Shown here: positions 33,850 to 44,259 of the stretch, piece by piece | Position numbering within the stretch: position 1 is the first letter of the stretch | Layout: every line of letters starts with the position of its first letter | Assembly (NCBI RefSeq): GCF_963169125.1 | Contig: NC_084794.1 | Location: 114,180,358-114,244,357, forward strand | Source of the DNA: Humulus lupulus | Taxonomy: Eukaryota > Streptophyta > Magnoliopsida > Rosales > Cannabaceae | Direction: 5' to 3' | DNA length: 64,000 nucleotides | Notes under the pieces: generated by a model | What the model saw: the letters and a program-made list of their open reading frames with translations, nothing else | What the model was told of the DNA's origin: nothing | Databases searched by the model: none | Translations under genes and position numbers: made by a program

Positions 33850-34314
33850 ATTATTAGTTATAGCATTACTAATTTTATCAGAAGAAAACAAAAAAAGCAT
33901 TAAAGTCTCTCATAATAAGCCAATGAGAAAGAGGAGCTTTATCATGAATTCTAGAAAGCAAAGAACAAGTAATAGAACTATTACTTAAATTTGGAGAACC
34001 ATAGAAACCAATAAAATGAAAAGTATTACTATAATCAAAAGAAACATAACAGTCTACATGATTCAGGGAATAAGAAAGCAAACTACTACATTATTTAAAT
34101 ACAAAAGCATCAACCCTCCCCCTAAATTTTACCTAGGTACTTCAAAACCCAAATCAAAATGTAGTTGTTTTTTAATTCTATCTAATGATCCCTTACAAAG
34201 CCTGATTTCACATAGAAACAAAACAAAAGGCCTATGCTTCCTAACTAAAAGGGAGAGCTGGCGGAATGCATGGAGACTCTCCAAACCCCATGTATTCCAA
34301 CTTATAATGCTCAT
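33850..34314 (-). pseudogene. LINE ORF2 start: endonuclease N-terminus
   Basis: From the ATG at 34314 on the minus strand: MSIISWNTWGLESLHAFRQL, then LVRKHRPFVLFLCEIRL, the classic start of the plant LINE endonuclease (SWNxxGL..LxET). After a frameshift, 34081-33878 gives VDCYVSFDYSNTFHFIGFYG and HWLIMRDFNAFF, where GDFN is usual. The start codon overlaps the ORF1 stop as ATGA at 34314-34311. Confidence 0.85.
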
Positions 34315-34940
34315 TTTTCTTGGTGGGGTTGCTCAAAAACACCCGCTTGTTCATTATCAGAAGTTGGAGAGTCTTCAAAACCTCTTGCCCTCGCTCTTTT
34401 AAAAATGGAACAATTTGTTCCACCAATGACCACTGGCTGCTTGTTGAAGAAAGGCCTTTTCACTCCAGAGGCAGTAGCAAAGCCTTTACCAGCCACAGAA
34501 ACAACTTGCTCAACAGAAGTAGCCATCATAGAAGAAGTAACAGATGGTGATAGCATCTCGGTTGTCATAGTAACAACCTCAGTCATAACAACACTAGGAG
34601 AAACAGGAATAGATGAAACTTCCATCATCATTGATGCATGGGTTTTCAGTGGCAGAAAACAAAGAAGATTCCGAGATACAGTTGGGATTGACTAGGAAAG
34701 GGACCATAACAATAGGGTTGTAAACATTGAGGGGAGCACTGATAAAAGGGTGAAGATTTGTTGACAGTGGATGGAATATCAGTAGGATAACTCACCATGT
34801 ATTGTAAAACAACATCCTGTTTTGAAGTTGGGTAACCAACATCAGTTGATGAAAATCCCCTATCAGGATAGGAGAAGCGACTTCCTGAATAGTAATGGAA
34901 GAGGGTATGCTAAAAGACAATGGCTTTTATAGGAGACTTG
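34311..34940 (-). pseudogene. LINE ORF1, C-terminal part
   Basis: 34631-34311 is open and ends TNCSIFKRARARGFEDSPT then SDNEQAGVFEQPHQEK. It is Ser/Thr/Val-rich before that, with a basic KRARAR patch, as in the tails of plant LINE ORF1 proteins. Upstream, 34940-34640 can be read in broken frames (ASPILIGDFHQLMLVTQLQ, SAPLNVYNPIVMVPFLVN) but matches nothing specific. Confidence 0.7.
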
Positions 34941-34944
34941 GTGA

Positions 34945-36590
34945 CTAGTGGTGAAAAAACGCATATTTATTAATTTTAATAGTCAAAATAAATTAAGTTT
35001 AATTAATATTTTCATGAAATTAATATGATTTATTTTATAAATGAAAATATTTGATTATGATTTAATTTATTGTTATTATGTAGGAATTAAAGTTGCATTT
35101 TGGCATAAATAAAAAGAAAGAAGAAATAAAGATTTTAAGCTGAAAAAGAATTGAAAAAAATGATATTTTTGAGATCCAAGCCCAAGAAGGAAGCCCAATA
35201 GCACCCCAGGCCCGCCTGGCTTCCTTTCAGCCCAGCGCGTCAAGTGGCGCCTTTCCCTCGCGCCATGCATCCCAGCCACCCAGCGCCTGACCCGCGAGCG
35301 ACCTGCCTGGAGCTCAGCCCGACCCGCCTACTGCCTTGCCTGTCCCTTCAACCAGCCATCCACGTGGCATGCCATTATTGGCTGCGAATTGGTCAAAAAA
35401 AACCCACCAGCTGTAATAGTGCCACCAGCCCACTCTCCTATGCATTTTGGGTGTTGCACCTTTCCTTTTTGAGCTTTAAAGCTCATATTTTGTGGTATTT
35501 TAGAAAAATGGCAAAATGACCATTCACCAAAATAGTTAGATTAATATTAATAATAAGATTTAATTTTTTCAAAATCATATTTTATTATTAATATTTCAGA
35601 TTTATTTTGTAAATCTCATTTTGTTGTTTAATTTCTTTTTAGTCATTTTCTCCCTCTATAAATAAGGACTTTTATTTCACAATTGAAATGTAATTTGTAG
35701 GTAGCAAAACTATACCAAATTTTGGTCTCATTTCTCATATTTTCTCTATAGAATTTCATGAGAATGTCTAGCATAATAGGCTAAATTTCTTAGGAAGGTT
35801 AGGATGATCATATATGCACTATGACTTCATTTGGTATATTTGATTCACCATGTGCTTAAAGTTTATATATTTGAGTGATTTATTTTCTTTCATCTCTATT
35901 TCTTCATCTTGCTATCTTTATTTATGTTTACTAATAGTATATAGATTTCATCAAGCACTTTCTATGTATTATCAAATTAGTGAAAATAATATAGATAATG
36001 TCTTTATCATTTTCTCCATCTCATTCATATATATTTACTTTTGCTAAATCTATATAGAATTAGTCATGCTCTTTCTATGTATTTTATAAGTAGTAAAAGT
36101 AATATTTGTGTTAGGTTTTAAGTCCAATCTTTTATTGCATTATTACCAATGATACAATGTCATTTTTAGATTTCTCATAAGATTTATCTCATCCTTCCAT
36201 GGTAAAGAATAGTAATCACTTGAATACATTTTTGTGAAATATATTTGTGCTTCAATGTTAAATTTTCCAAATGAATAGTTGGGATGCGAACTACCCATTT
36301 GTATAATTTTTGTGAATCAAAGATCCAAATAAATAAGTATGCCTATTGGTGACTATTGATCCTTCCTCCTGTTACCTATTGTTACATCACACTTTAGTCT
36401 ATCTTTATTTCTAATCTTTAAATTTAAAAAACAACAAAAATATCACTTGTTCTATTTTCCTCATATTATTTATCTCTAAACTTTATTTATTGATTAACTT
36501 TAATTATTTGCCTCCTTGTAGAATCGACCGCCCGATCTATACTACAACCACCGCTTAGTGGATGCACGTTTTAGGCGTTAAACGCTTGGT
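34945..36590 (+). mobile_element. LTR-like insertion in LINE ORF1
   Basis: LINE ORF1 coding stops at about 34940 and resumes at about 36597 (PYQYSLRA on the minus strand). The sequence between is foreign. It has an AT-rich 5' part, a GC-rich island (about 35190-35400), a TATAAATAA box at 35656-35664, and a 3' end with CCTCCTTGTAGAATCGACCG..CTACAACC..TAGTGGATGCACGTTTTAGGCG, which looks like a gypsy LTR end. A start at TGGTGAAAAAACGCA (about 34948) would pair with TGCACGTTTT near the right end. No sure TSD was found. It is best read as a solo LTR of about 1.65 kb; orientation follows the TATA box. Confidence 0.55.
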
Positions 36591-36596
36591 TGTGGC

Positions 36597-37100
36597 TCTA
36601 AGAGAATATTGGTATGGAACAACAGGCTTGACCATATGCACATCATACTTTTGAGAGATATTTGATACAGTGAGTATAAACATAATCTAACATCCATAAT
36701 AGTAACAATAATCAGGGATCCTTTCATATTTGAAATCTAGCCATTTAGGACTATGTAATCTAGGAAATGAAATAGAAATACTCCTACGAGTTGGCTTGTT
36801 AACATCAATAAGGACTTTAATCCTAAGAAAAACACCAGAGCTTTCATATAAAGTAGACAGATCAACATCAATAAGGTCCCCTATAGTGGCACCAACTAGC
36901 TTAGCAAGATCATAGAATCTTCTACCAAATAGGATTGAATAAATTTGTAACCAAAGTGGAACAAAGTGCAACAAGGAAAGTTCTAAAGCATACAACCCAT
37001 CTGATATACCAAAATGGACTAAACTTTGATCATAATGCCATGATTGCCCTTCTAAAACCCCTTTCATATCCCCTTCACAACCCAATTGAGCAAGAAATAG
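36597..37100 (-). pseudogene. LINE ORF1, N-terminal DUF4283/zf-CCHC region
   Basis: 37085-36687 encodes SWHYDQSLVHFGISDG (where FD is usual after W), LHFVPLWLQIYSILFGRRFY, LAKLVGATIGDLIDVD, GVFLRIKVLIDVNKPTRRSI and FKYERIPDYCYYYGC. This is the usual order of plant LINE ORF1: DUF4283 core, the RVxIDVxKPLRR motif, then the first Cys of a CCHC_4 zinc finger (YERLPxFCYxCG). The segment continues in broken form to PYQYSLRA at 36597. ORF1 is then interrupted by the LTR-like insert. Confidence 0.85.
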
Positions 37101-38061
37101 CCCTGGAGAGTGGTCAATAATTATAACATGACGATGAGTTCGCCAGACCTTAAGGAGGGTTTTTTTAATGATTTCTTTCTTAAATGATTTTGTGGTAAGA
37201 ATCCTAAAGACTAGGTAAAGGAAGCATCTGTAATAGTTAAACCTTTAGAGGACTTGACTAAAGCATGCATTGTATTTTCTTCCTTAGTAAGATTAAGGGA
37301 TTGAGACAAAGAGCAACCAATTTCATCCATATTCAACTTAGAAGCACAAATTAGAAAAATAAAAAAATATTGCAAAATGAGAGAAATTTAAGTAGTGATC
37401 TTAACAAGACCCAGACAAAACATATATAGGCTGAAAGAACATACCTTCTTACTAGGATATTATGCAAAATAGGTAATGGTGACCGAGCTGCCTTAATTCT
37501 CCACACTATAATCCTAATTCTAGGCATAATCATCAACAAATTCATAGAAAATAGAAAAATGGTGCTTGAGATGAACTGAGATTGATAAAATATCAGAGAA
37601 AATTGGAGAGAGAAGAGAGGGAAGGAGAGTAGGAGCCAGATGAAAGAAACCCTAAATTGATAGAGAAGCTAAACAATAAATGCAAGGAGACAAGTATTAC
37701 AAAAGAAATTAATGTTGGTAGGTGGGATTTATAGAGATAGATTTGTCGTCACAAAACAGATTTGGACGGACAAAAATCTGGATCGGTACCTGAACAAAGA
37801 AACGAGATCAAGTGTTGTTGAAGAAACGAGATCGAGTTTGTTGAAGGTTCCAGAGCTCTACACATGATATAAAGAATTAGATCTGGCTCAGCTTTATAAA
37901 TGAATGAAGTTGCCAAAAGCTCTCCCCAAAATCTTCCTAAGGAAAAAGCTAAGAAAATGACAGAAAGGAGAAAGCCAATTAGAATGTGTAATTTGTGATA
38001 GAAATTTTGTATTTTATATAAGATTAAATCTAAAATAAATTTTTAAATTTAATATGTATAA
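37101..38061. other. LINE 5' leader and unassigned DNA
   Basis: About 37101-37650 is probably the 5' leader and first codons of the minus-strand LINE. On that strand it has pyrimidine-rich, AAACCCTA-containing sequence at 37660-37560, as plant leaders do. From 37650 to 38061 nothing is recognised. TGTTGAAGAAACGAGATCGAG and AACAAAGAAACGAGATCAAG near 37800 form a short direct repeat. Confidence 0.4.
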
Positions 38062-38066
38062 ACTTA

Positions 38067-40088
38067 TGTAGTGTTCCAGAATATTTACTTAGCTAGCTAG
38101 ATAGTAGTTAGTATTAGTTGTAGTATGTTAGTTTCCGTGGATTTTGGTTCAAGTCGGGACTTAGTTGGAAACTCACAACAACACTTATGGATTTTATAAG
38201 TTTAACCTATAGTTTAGAGATATTAATTATAACATAAGGTTTGATTAATATTGCTGGTTTAGAAATATTATTCATTATAACCTAAGGTTTAGATAGAATT
38301 TAGGAGCATGACACTTGTCGCAATCATGTTTATTGGAGGATTTAAGCATTTTAAGTAAATAATTTAGTAAAAGAAGAATCTAGAAGCTCTAGAACCTTCC
38401 AGCATCTGCTAGAATCACGTCTAGACTCAGTCAAGCTGTTTAATCAATTTCAAATATGCTGAATAAGTGCAAATACGTGTTTGATATATCAACGTATGCC
38501 GATATATCGCAGCTATAGGATCTGATATATCGCCTACGGAAGATACGGAAAACACGTCGACTTCGCACGAACGATCGAACGGAGGCTTGGGAACATAGTG
38601 GGGACGATATATCAGCCCCACCCTTACATTTTTGAACTCCGTGGAATCCGAGCTTAAAACATCCCTTAACCTCTTGGACCTGCCTTTGAACGATTTTGAC
38701 CGAGTTCTGGGCATCTGTTGAACGAAAATTCAAATCTTTTTCATTTTATATTCATTTATTTATTCAAATTAAAAGGGGTTGGTTTCACTCCTTGAACTTT
38801 ATAAATAGGACCTAGTACTCAGCCATTTTCTTCATTCTTCAAGCATTGTTCAGAGCCTCCAAGTTGCTAAGGTTATCATAGAGAGAAACACTTGGGTTTT
38901 TGGGTTAAAAGCTTTATCATTCTAAGCTTTTCTAAACACTTGGGAAGTGAGATATATTGTTATTTCGGTATCGAGGTGTAGATCGGGTTCTAGTTCAACC
39001 ATTGTATTCTTATCCTCAAGTTCAAGTTCTTCATAGTTCTTTAGTTTTCTTTTATTTTCTTTTTAGATCCTAACTCTTGTTTATGATTCTTGGTTATGTA
39101 TTTAAGTTTCTTGAAACTTATGGTTCTTTTCGGTAAGTTTCTACTTGGATGGTTTAGTTCTCTTTTCATATTCATTCTTCAGAGATACTCATGGTTTTGC
39201 TGTTGGTTTTTAGGAGTGTTCCAATCCCGTTCTTGTTCTCAAATATCCCGGTCTTTGGTAAGGAAAATATGATAGATTTTATGTGTTTATATGTTTATGT
39301 TATGATATGATATATGTATATAAATATGTCTTGTAGTCATTTGGAGCTTATAGTTGCTTGGATACCAAACCCCAATATTTTTTATGTCGCTTGGGGCTTA
39401 TAGTTGTTTAGATAGCAAACCCCAATTTTTTTTATCATTTTCATGGTTTAGAGTTATGATTTACCCTACCTCGATTAGTATACAGAGGACCTAGATGGGT
39501 TATCATATACTACCATGTGATCTAACCTACCTCGATTAGTAGACAGAGGACCTAGATGGTTTATCACAAGCCATGTTAATGAGTTAATAATCATTAATAT
39601 TGTAGTCCTATATGATATATGTTTTTATAGTCATATGTTTATGATTAAGTCTTATGTTTATGATTTATGTGTTAGTAGATTTTCCTTGCTGGACATTAGG
39701 CTCATTCTTTTATTTTTAGCTTGATGCAGGAAAATGAATATGGAAGGCGAAAAGATTCATGACATCTTGGCTTGTGTGTTGAGGATGAATGGATTGAATA
39801 GACTGAGTGAACGATCGATGATGACATTATTTTTAAGTCTTTTGAATTATGTTTTTTTGATGTATTTCCAGATTTAGTATTTAATTAATTTAAGTTTATT
39901 TTTATGTATTAAATAATGGGTACCCATACCGTATTTTATAGTTCATATTTTACTTTGTATTTTACACAATATTTTTTTTTGGATTTTAAATAAAGTTATG
40001 TTATTTCTTATGTATGTTTCCTAAAATAGAAGCTATGTCTAGTAGTTTTTTAATGGTCTAAGGTCTTAGAAATAGTTGGATCATTACA
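38067..40088 (+). mobile_element. Solo LTR with perfect TSD ACTTA
   Basis: It starts TGTAGTGTTCCAGAA and ends AGTTGGATCATTACA, with inverted termini TGTAgTGtTCC/GGATCATTACA. ACTTA flanks it at 38062-38066 and 40089-40093. TATAAATAG at 38800-38808 and a following leader set the orientation as plus. Four copies of the palindrome GATATATC lie upstream of the TATA box (38480-38620). Two tandem duplications lie in the 3' half (about 39337-39440 and 39465-39570). It has no coding region. Long LTRs with these ends suggest Ty3/gypsy. Confidence 0.92.
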
Positions 40089-40093
40089 ACTTA

Positions 40094-40728
40094 TTTCTAA
40101 AAATGTGATTGGTTGTAGTTTATGAATTTTAAAAATTTTAATTTGTTATTGGTTTGGTAATCTTATAACAAACAAGTAGTAGAATGCTTAAAGAGTTTTT
40201 GGAAACAATAATTTCAATGCTAGAAAACATGATTTTTTTTAAGATTAAAATAAAATTTGTATAGATAATTTGATTCAATTTTTTAAAATACTTAACCAAT
40301 CAGTTATTTTATGTAATGTAGCCCCAGGTGATTTTAAGTTTTAAAAATGATAAAAAAAAATATGTTGCAATATTAAATCAACCAACGCCAATAATGTTTC
40401 TCAAAACTAGATTGAACTAAATGAAACAATAAATTATTATCTCACAACATAAAAATATAAATCATGTACATAATAATTCAGAAATTTATTGGAAACAATT
40501 GCCATATAAAAAAGAAGAAGCAAGAATTCATTCAGAATAGCTGAAATTTGCACTCCAAAAAAACAGATGCTGTTATAAAATAATAAATTAAAATATATAG
40601 ATGAGTTTGAATAAAAATTGGCATGAGATGCTTATTTAGACCTAACATTTTTTATTAATCTAATCCAATACTATCACAACCCACCAACTAAATTAGGATT
40701 AACAAAATATTAATTACAATCAATATCC
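40094..40728. other. AT-rich spacer between two solo LTRs
   Basis: No gene recognised. GTGATTGGTTGTAG near 40105 and CTTAACCAATCAG near 40295 are roughly inverted and could be the ends of a small MITE. Confidence 0.4.
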
Positions 40729-42555
40729 TGTAGGATCTTGGAATTTAAATCTAGATGCATACTTCCTATTAGTTTTCTAAACACATAATAGAAACATAGA
40801 ATAACATGTCATTACATATGAACATCAGATTCGTAAATTAACATAAACACAAAGATGTAGAAACTTACGAATACGCAGCGGAACTGGAACAACTCATTCC
40901 TTCAATCTGTCTAACCCTTGATTCATTTATGTAGCAGAGTATTATCAAGAGATTGAACTAGATCAACAACACAATCTTCCTCACCAAGCATTTGATCAAC
41001 ATAGAACTAGTGTGAGCTGGTTCTCAACACATGAGATAGAGATTTAGAAGAGAATAAGAGATAGTGGCTAAGAAAAGATTAGAGTGTCTAGGTTTTCACT
41101 TACCCAATCAATCAACTGAGATTGACTTCCTTCTAAAACCCTAGATATCATATTTCTCATATAGACAACTTAACGAGCTTTATTTAAATTTAAATTTAAA
41201 TTAATCAAAATAATAAACAAAAGATAAAAGCCTTGGGCTCCCACATATGAACTTGGGCTCAATTTCTTTGTTTTGAATTTAAATCCCAATTGGGCCTAAA
41301 TTCAAAACCTTCTATTTTTTTAATTAATTAATTAAATCCTTATTCAAATTAACTAGTTATAATTTGAAACTTGATTTAATATTATTTATTTATATTGACA
41401 CAAATTTATCAATATTAATAAATTTACCTAAAAATTGTCTTTTATTCTCTAAATCTCATATCTCTATAAATTTTCCAAAAGTTGATCTAATCAACTTTAA
41501 AAATTCTAATTGATAATTAAATCAATTAATTGAGACATTCTAGATGATTTACTCAAAGGTGATGCGGGAACCATGAAATCAAGCTCCAATAAGTTACCGT
41601 GAATTTATTTACGAATAATTTCACTATCTTATTAATTCCTCATGACTCCACTATAGACTCGGAATTGAACTCTTAAATTCATAGAACATATTTTTCAAAC
41701 CATAAATACGTTATCCATTGTTATAACCATTACAGTCAGTCAATCCTCTATCGATGACTTACTAACGAGATATGTGCAAATTATCGTTTTACCCCTCATC
41801 AGTATTTTATCCTTAACTCCCACTAAGTTCCTTATAAATGATATTTCCGTGAACTTAATCAAAAAAATGAGATCTCAATCATTTAACCTTTTGAACAAAA
41901 AAATTAAGGAAATCATCTTTTCACTTCTCATACAGAAGTTATAGATTTCATATCTATAAATAATACTCCCACTCAATTACACTATTAAATCTTCAAGATG
42001 TAAGTATGGGCTAGACCGTAGGGTAAGTTGGTAACGAACAAGTCAAAAGATTTAAATAATATAATTAGCAGAATATTATCACTCAGAATTAAGATTGACT
42101 TGACTTATGATTAACGTTGTGACATTGATTAAATTCGATAACAACGATACTTATTTATCAATCAATAATCAATATCGGTCCTAGAGTCCGATGTAACTAA
42201 ATACATCCGATCTTATTTACTTGGTCAATACCTTGGACAAGACATCACACCCCGAATGTGCAAGTAAATCATATTGTAGATTGCCTAATCAATAAAAATC
42301 CAATGCACTGATCTAATCTTAGGACTCATTCTTTTGAACATATAATTACAACTATAATCTACTGTGACTTAGTCACTATAATTGTAACTATCCATAAATT
42401 CTGTATTTTATAAATGTTTGTATTATTTCAATAATTATATAATAAAATAAGTAAGCAACACAGTTGTCAAACTAAATGTTTTATACTATTTTTATCAGCA
42501 ATATAAAATTGTGTTACATGTTCGACATAGTTTTATAAGGACATAAAATCCAACA
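40729..42555 (-). mobile_element. Solo LTR with perfect TSD TATCC, probably copia
   Basis: Plus-strand ends are TGTAGGATCTTGG and ATAAAATCCAACA. TATCC flanks both sides (40724-40728 and 42556-42560). On the minus strand it starts TGTTGGATTTTATGTCC and later has AGTTCCGCTGCGTATTCGTA, a layout I associate with long plant copia LTRs; this sets the orientation. There is no primer site or coding sequence beside it, so it is a solo LTR of 1,827 bp. Confidence 0.9.
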
Positions 42556-42560
42556 TATCC

Positions 42561-43990
42561 AACCTAAAATAAATTAAATTACACTATGGTGTGAAGTGAT
42601 ACTAATGTAGGATTGGCAACATGGAATCAAAGCCTTGTTAGAGAATAAATAAACAAAGTAGTAATAATGGTAAGACTAATGATGGTTTTGATTGAAAGAA
42701 TTAGTGTATAAGGAGCTGTTTTTTTTTTTTAAAAGTTCCATTTACTTTCTTTGTGCATTCTTATAATCAACTTAATTATCTTTCTTTTTAATTAATTTTG
42801 CATTATTTTAAGTTGGTGGGTAAGGTATATAGCCGACATATATTTTCATTGATACCCACATCACCTCATTATATAAAATAATAATAATAGAAAAATATAT
42901 ATACCTTCCAAACACTGCACATTTTTTAGATTCTTCTATATAACGCCAGCTGCATGGTGCCTATATACCCGAGTAATTGCTGAATTTTTTTACTATTAAA
43001 TAATTCAATAAATACTAATTACAAATACTTAGAATAAGAATATTAATAATTATATTACTTTTAATAAATGAAGCCCGATAAAGGAAAAGAAGAGCTGAAC
43101 TCTGATTCTGAACTGAACCCTCTGCTTCCTGCATCGATAACCATTTTTTAATAAAAAAATTAAAATAAAATATGGATTTCTCTCTCTCTCTTTATATATA
43201 TATGCGGAAAAATAAGAAATAATAATGAAAAAACAGTGTAAGGTGCGGTCTCTTTCAAGTATTACAAAAAGCAAAGGGAGGGCCAGTGTTACAAATCATA
43301 CACACATATATATATATATAAGAGTTAATATAAATAAAGTGTAAAAGAAGAAAATTAAAAAGTTATACTTAATATTGGTTATTTGTTGAGTGAAATAGAA
43401 ATTTGGGTTTTGTTTGTTTTTGGTTAAACCTTCCCCCACTTAGATGATGAGATAATGATGTGCCCAACCTCATATCATCCACTGCTGGAGCTGGACACCA
43501 AACTGAGAGGAGAGAGAAAGGGCCATTGTTTTTGATGTTGTTGGTTTTTTTTTTTTTTTTTAAAATAAAGAAAAAAAAGAAAAGACACTTCTTTTTCATA
43601 TATATATTATTTATTTAATTGTTTTTGTTTTTACCTGATCATTGATTCCAGTTGGAATTCTAGAGAAACCAACTGGGTCTAGAGTAGGAGAGTACCTCTA
43701 AGCAAAGAACAAAACTGGGGTCTAGTACATCAAAACTATTTTTCCTGATATTGGTTGCCCATGAATGAAAAAATGTTACTCCTTTGAGACTACTTTTTGA
43801 TTGTACAGTTCTTTGTGAGAGAGAAGAAGTAGTCAGATATAGGAAAGGGCCAGTTTTCCTCATATCTCATTAATGATTCGCTCAGAGGATACCAAGATAA
43901 AACAAGGGTTGGGTTCAGCTTTTTCTTGTTTTGGCTTCGATTGATTGTTAGCGTTTGGCCTTAGTTAAGGCTCCAAGAAGGTGAAGTTCG
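42561..43990. other. Upstream region of the histidine kinase gene
   Basis: No genes. AT-rich, with (CT)n at about 43182-43191, (TA)n runs at 43192-43202 and 43306-43320, and a poly-T tract near 43546-43561. The proximal 500 bp probably hold the promoter and transcription start of the kinase gene, but no single TATA box can be singled out. Confidence 0.45.
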
Positions 43991-44136
43991 GTGAGTTTAA
44001 ACTAGTTTCAAAGGAGGAAGCTTTAGTCAAGTGAAGAAAGATAAAAGATATCTCATTTACCTTTTCTCTTGGACTTCCTCTTCTTCTTCAATGATTGAGT
44101 TGGTTTAGTTTACAATATTTTTGGGCTTGTTTGCAG
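43991..44136 (+). other. Possible 5' UTR intron of the kinase gene
   Basis: GTGAGT at 43991 (after AAGTTCG) and TTGTTTGCAG ending at 44136 would make a 146-bp leader intron. It has a pyrimidine-rich stretch (CCTCTTCTTCTTC) before the acceptor. This is an inference from splice motifs only. Confidence 0.4.
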
Positions 44137-44161
44137 ATAAGCATTGATTTTGTTGAGTTCG

Positions 44162-44220
44162 ATGAACTGGGCTTGTTGAAAAATTTAGCCATGTTCTATT
44201 CAATCCCAGTTCATTGTTGA
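44162..44220 (+). promoter_or_regulatory. Two short upstream ORFs in the kinase leader
   Basis: ATG at 44162 opens MNWAC and stops at 44179. ATG at 44191 opens MFYSIPVHC and stops at 44220, 39 bp before the main start. If both lie in the mature leader they could lower translation of the kinase. Another short frame starts at 43873. Confidence 0.5.
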
Positions 44221-44259
44221 TTTTTCTCAGTTGGGTTTGCTCTTGGTGGTCAGATTTTG

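Larger units (their letters stand above)
21793..37650 (-). mobile_element. Old L1-type LINE split by five later insertions
   Basis: Read on the minus strand from about 37650 down to the poly-A (plus-strand poly-T at 21793-21808), the pieces fall in the correct order. They are ORF1 start (37085-36597), ORF1 end (34940-34311), endonuclease start (34314-33850), endonuclease (31307-31073), end of endonuclease to start of RT (30763-29711), RT (24735-23506), zf-RVT (22895-22341) and RNase H (22330-21830). The gaps are filled by an LTR-like insert (about 34945-36590), a gypsy solo LTR (31313-33844), a Cassandra solo LTR (30764-31072), a copia element (24736-29705) and a hAT-like MITE (22955-23505). 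Without these, the host is about 5.8 kb, close to a full-length plant LINE. No LINE TSD was found. The 5' end is approximate. Confidence 0.85.

Noticed and set aside
34270..34695. 141-codon plus-strand protein
   Set aside because: It is a shadow of the LINE ORF1/ORF2 junction on the minus strand.
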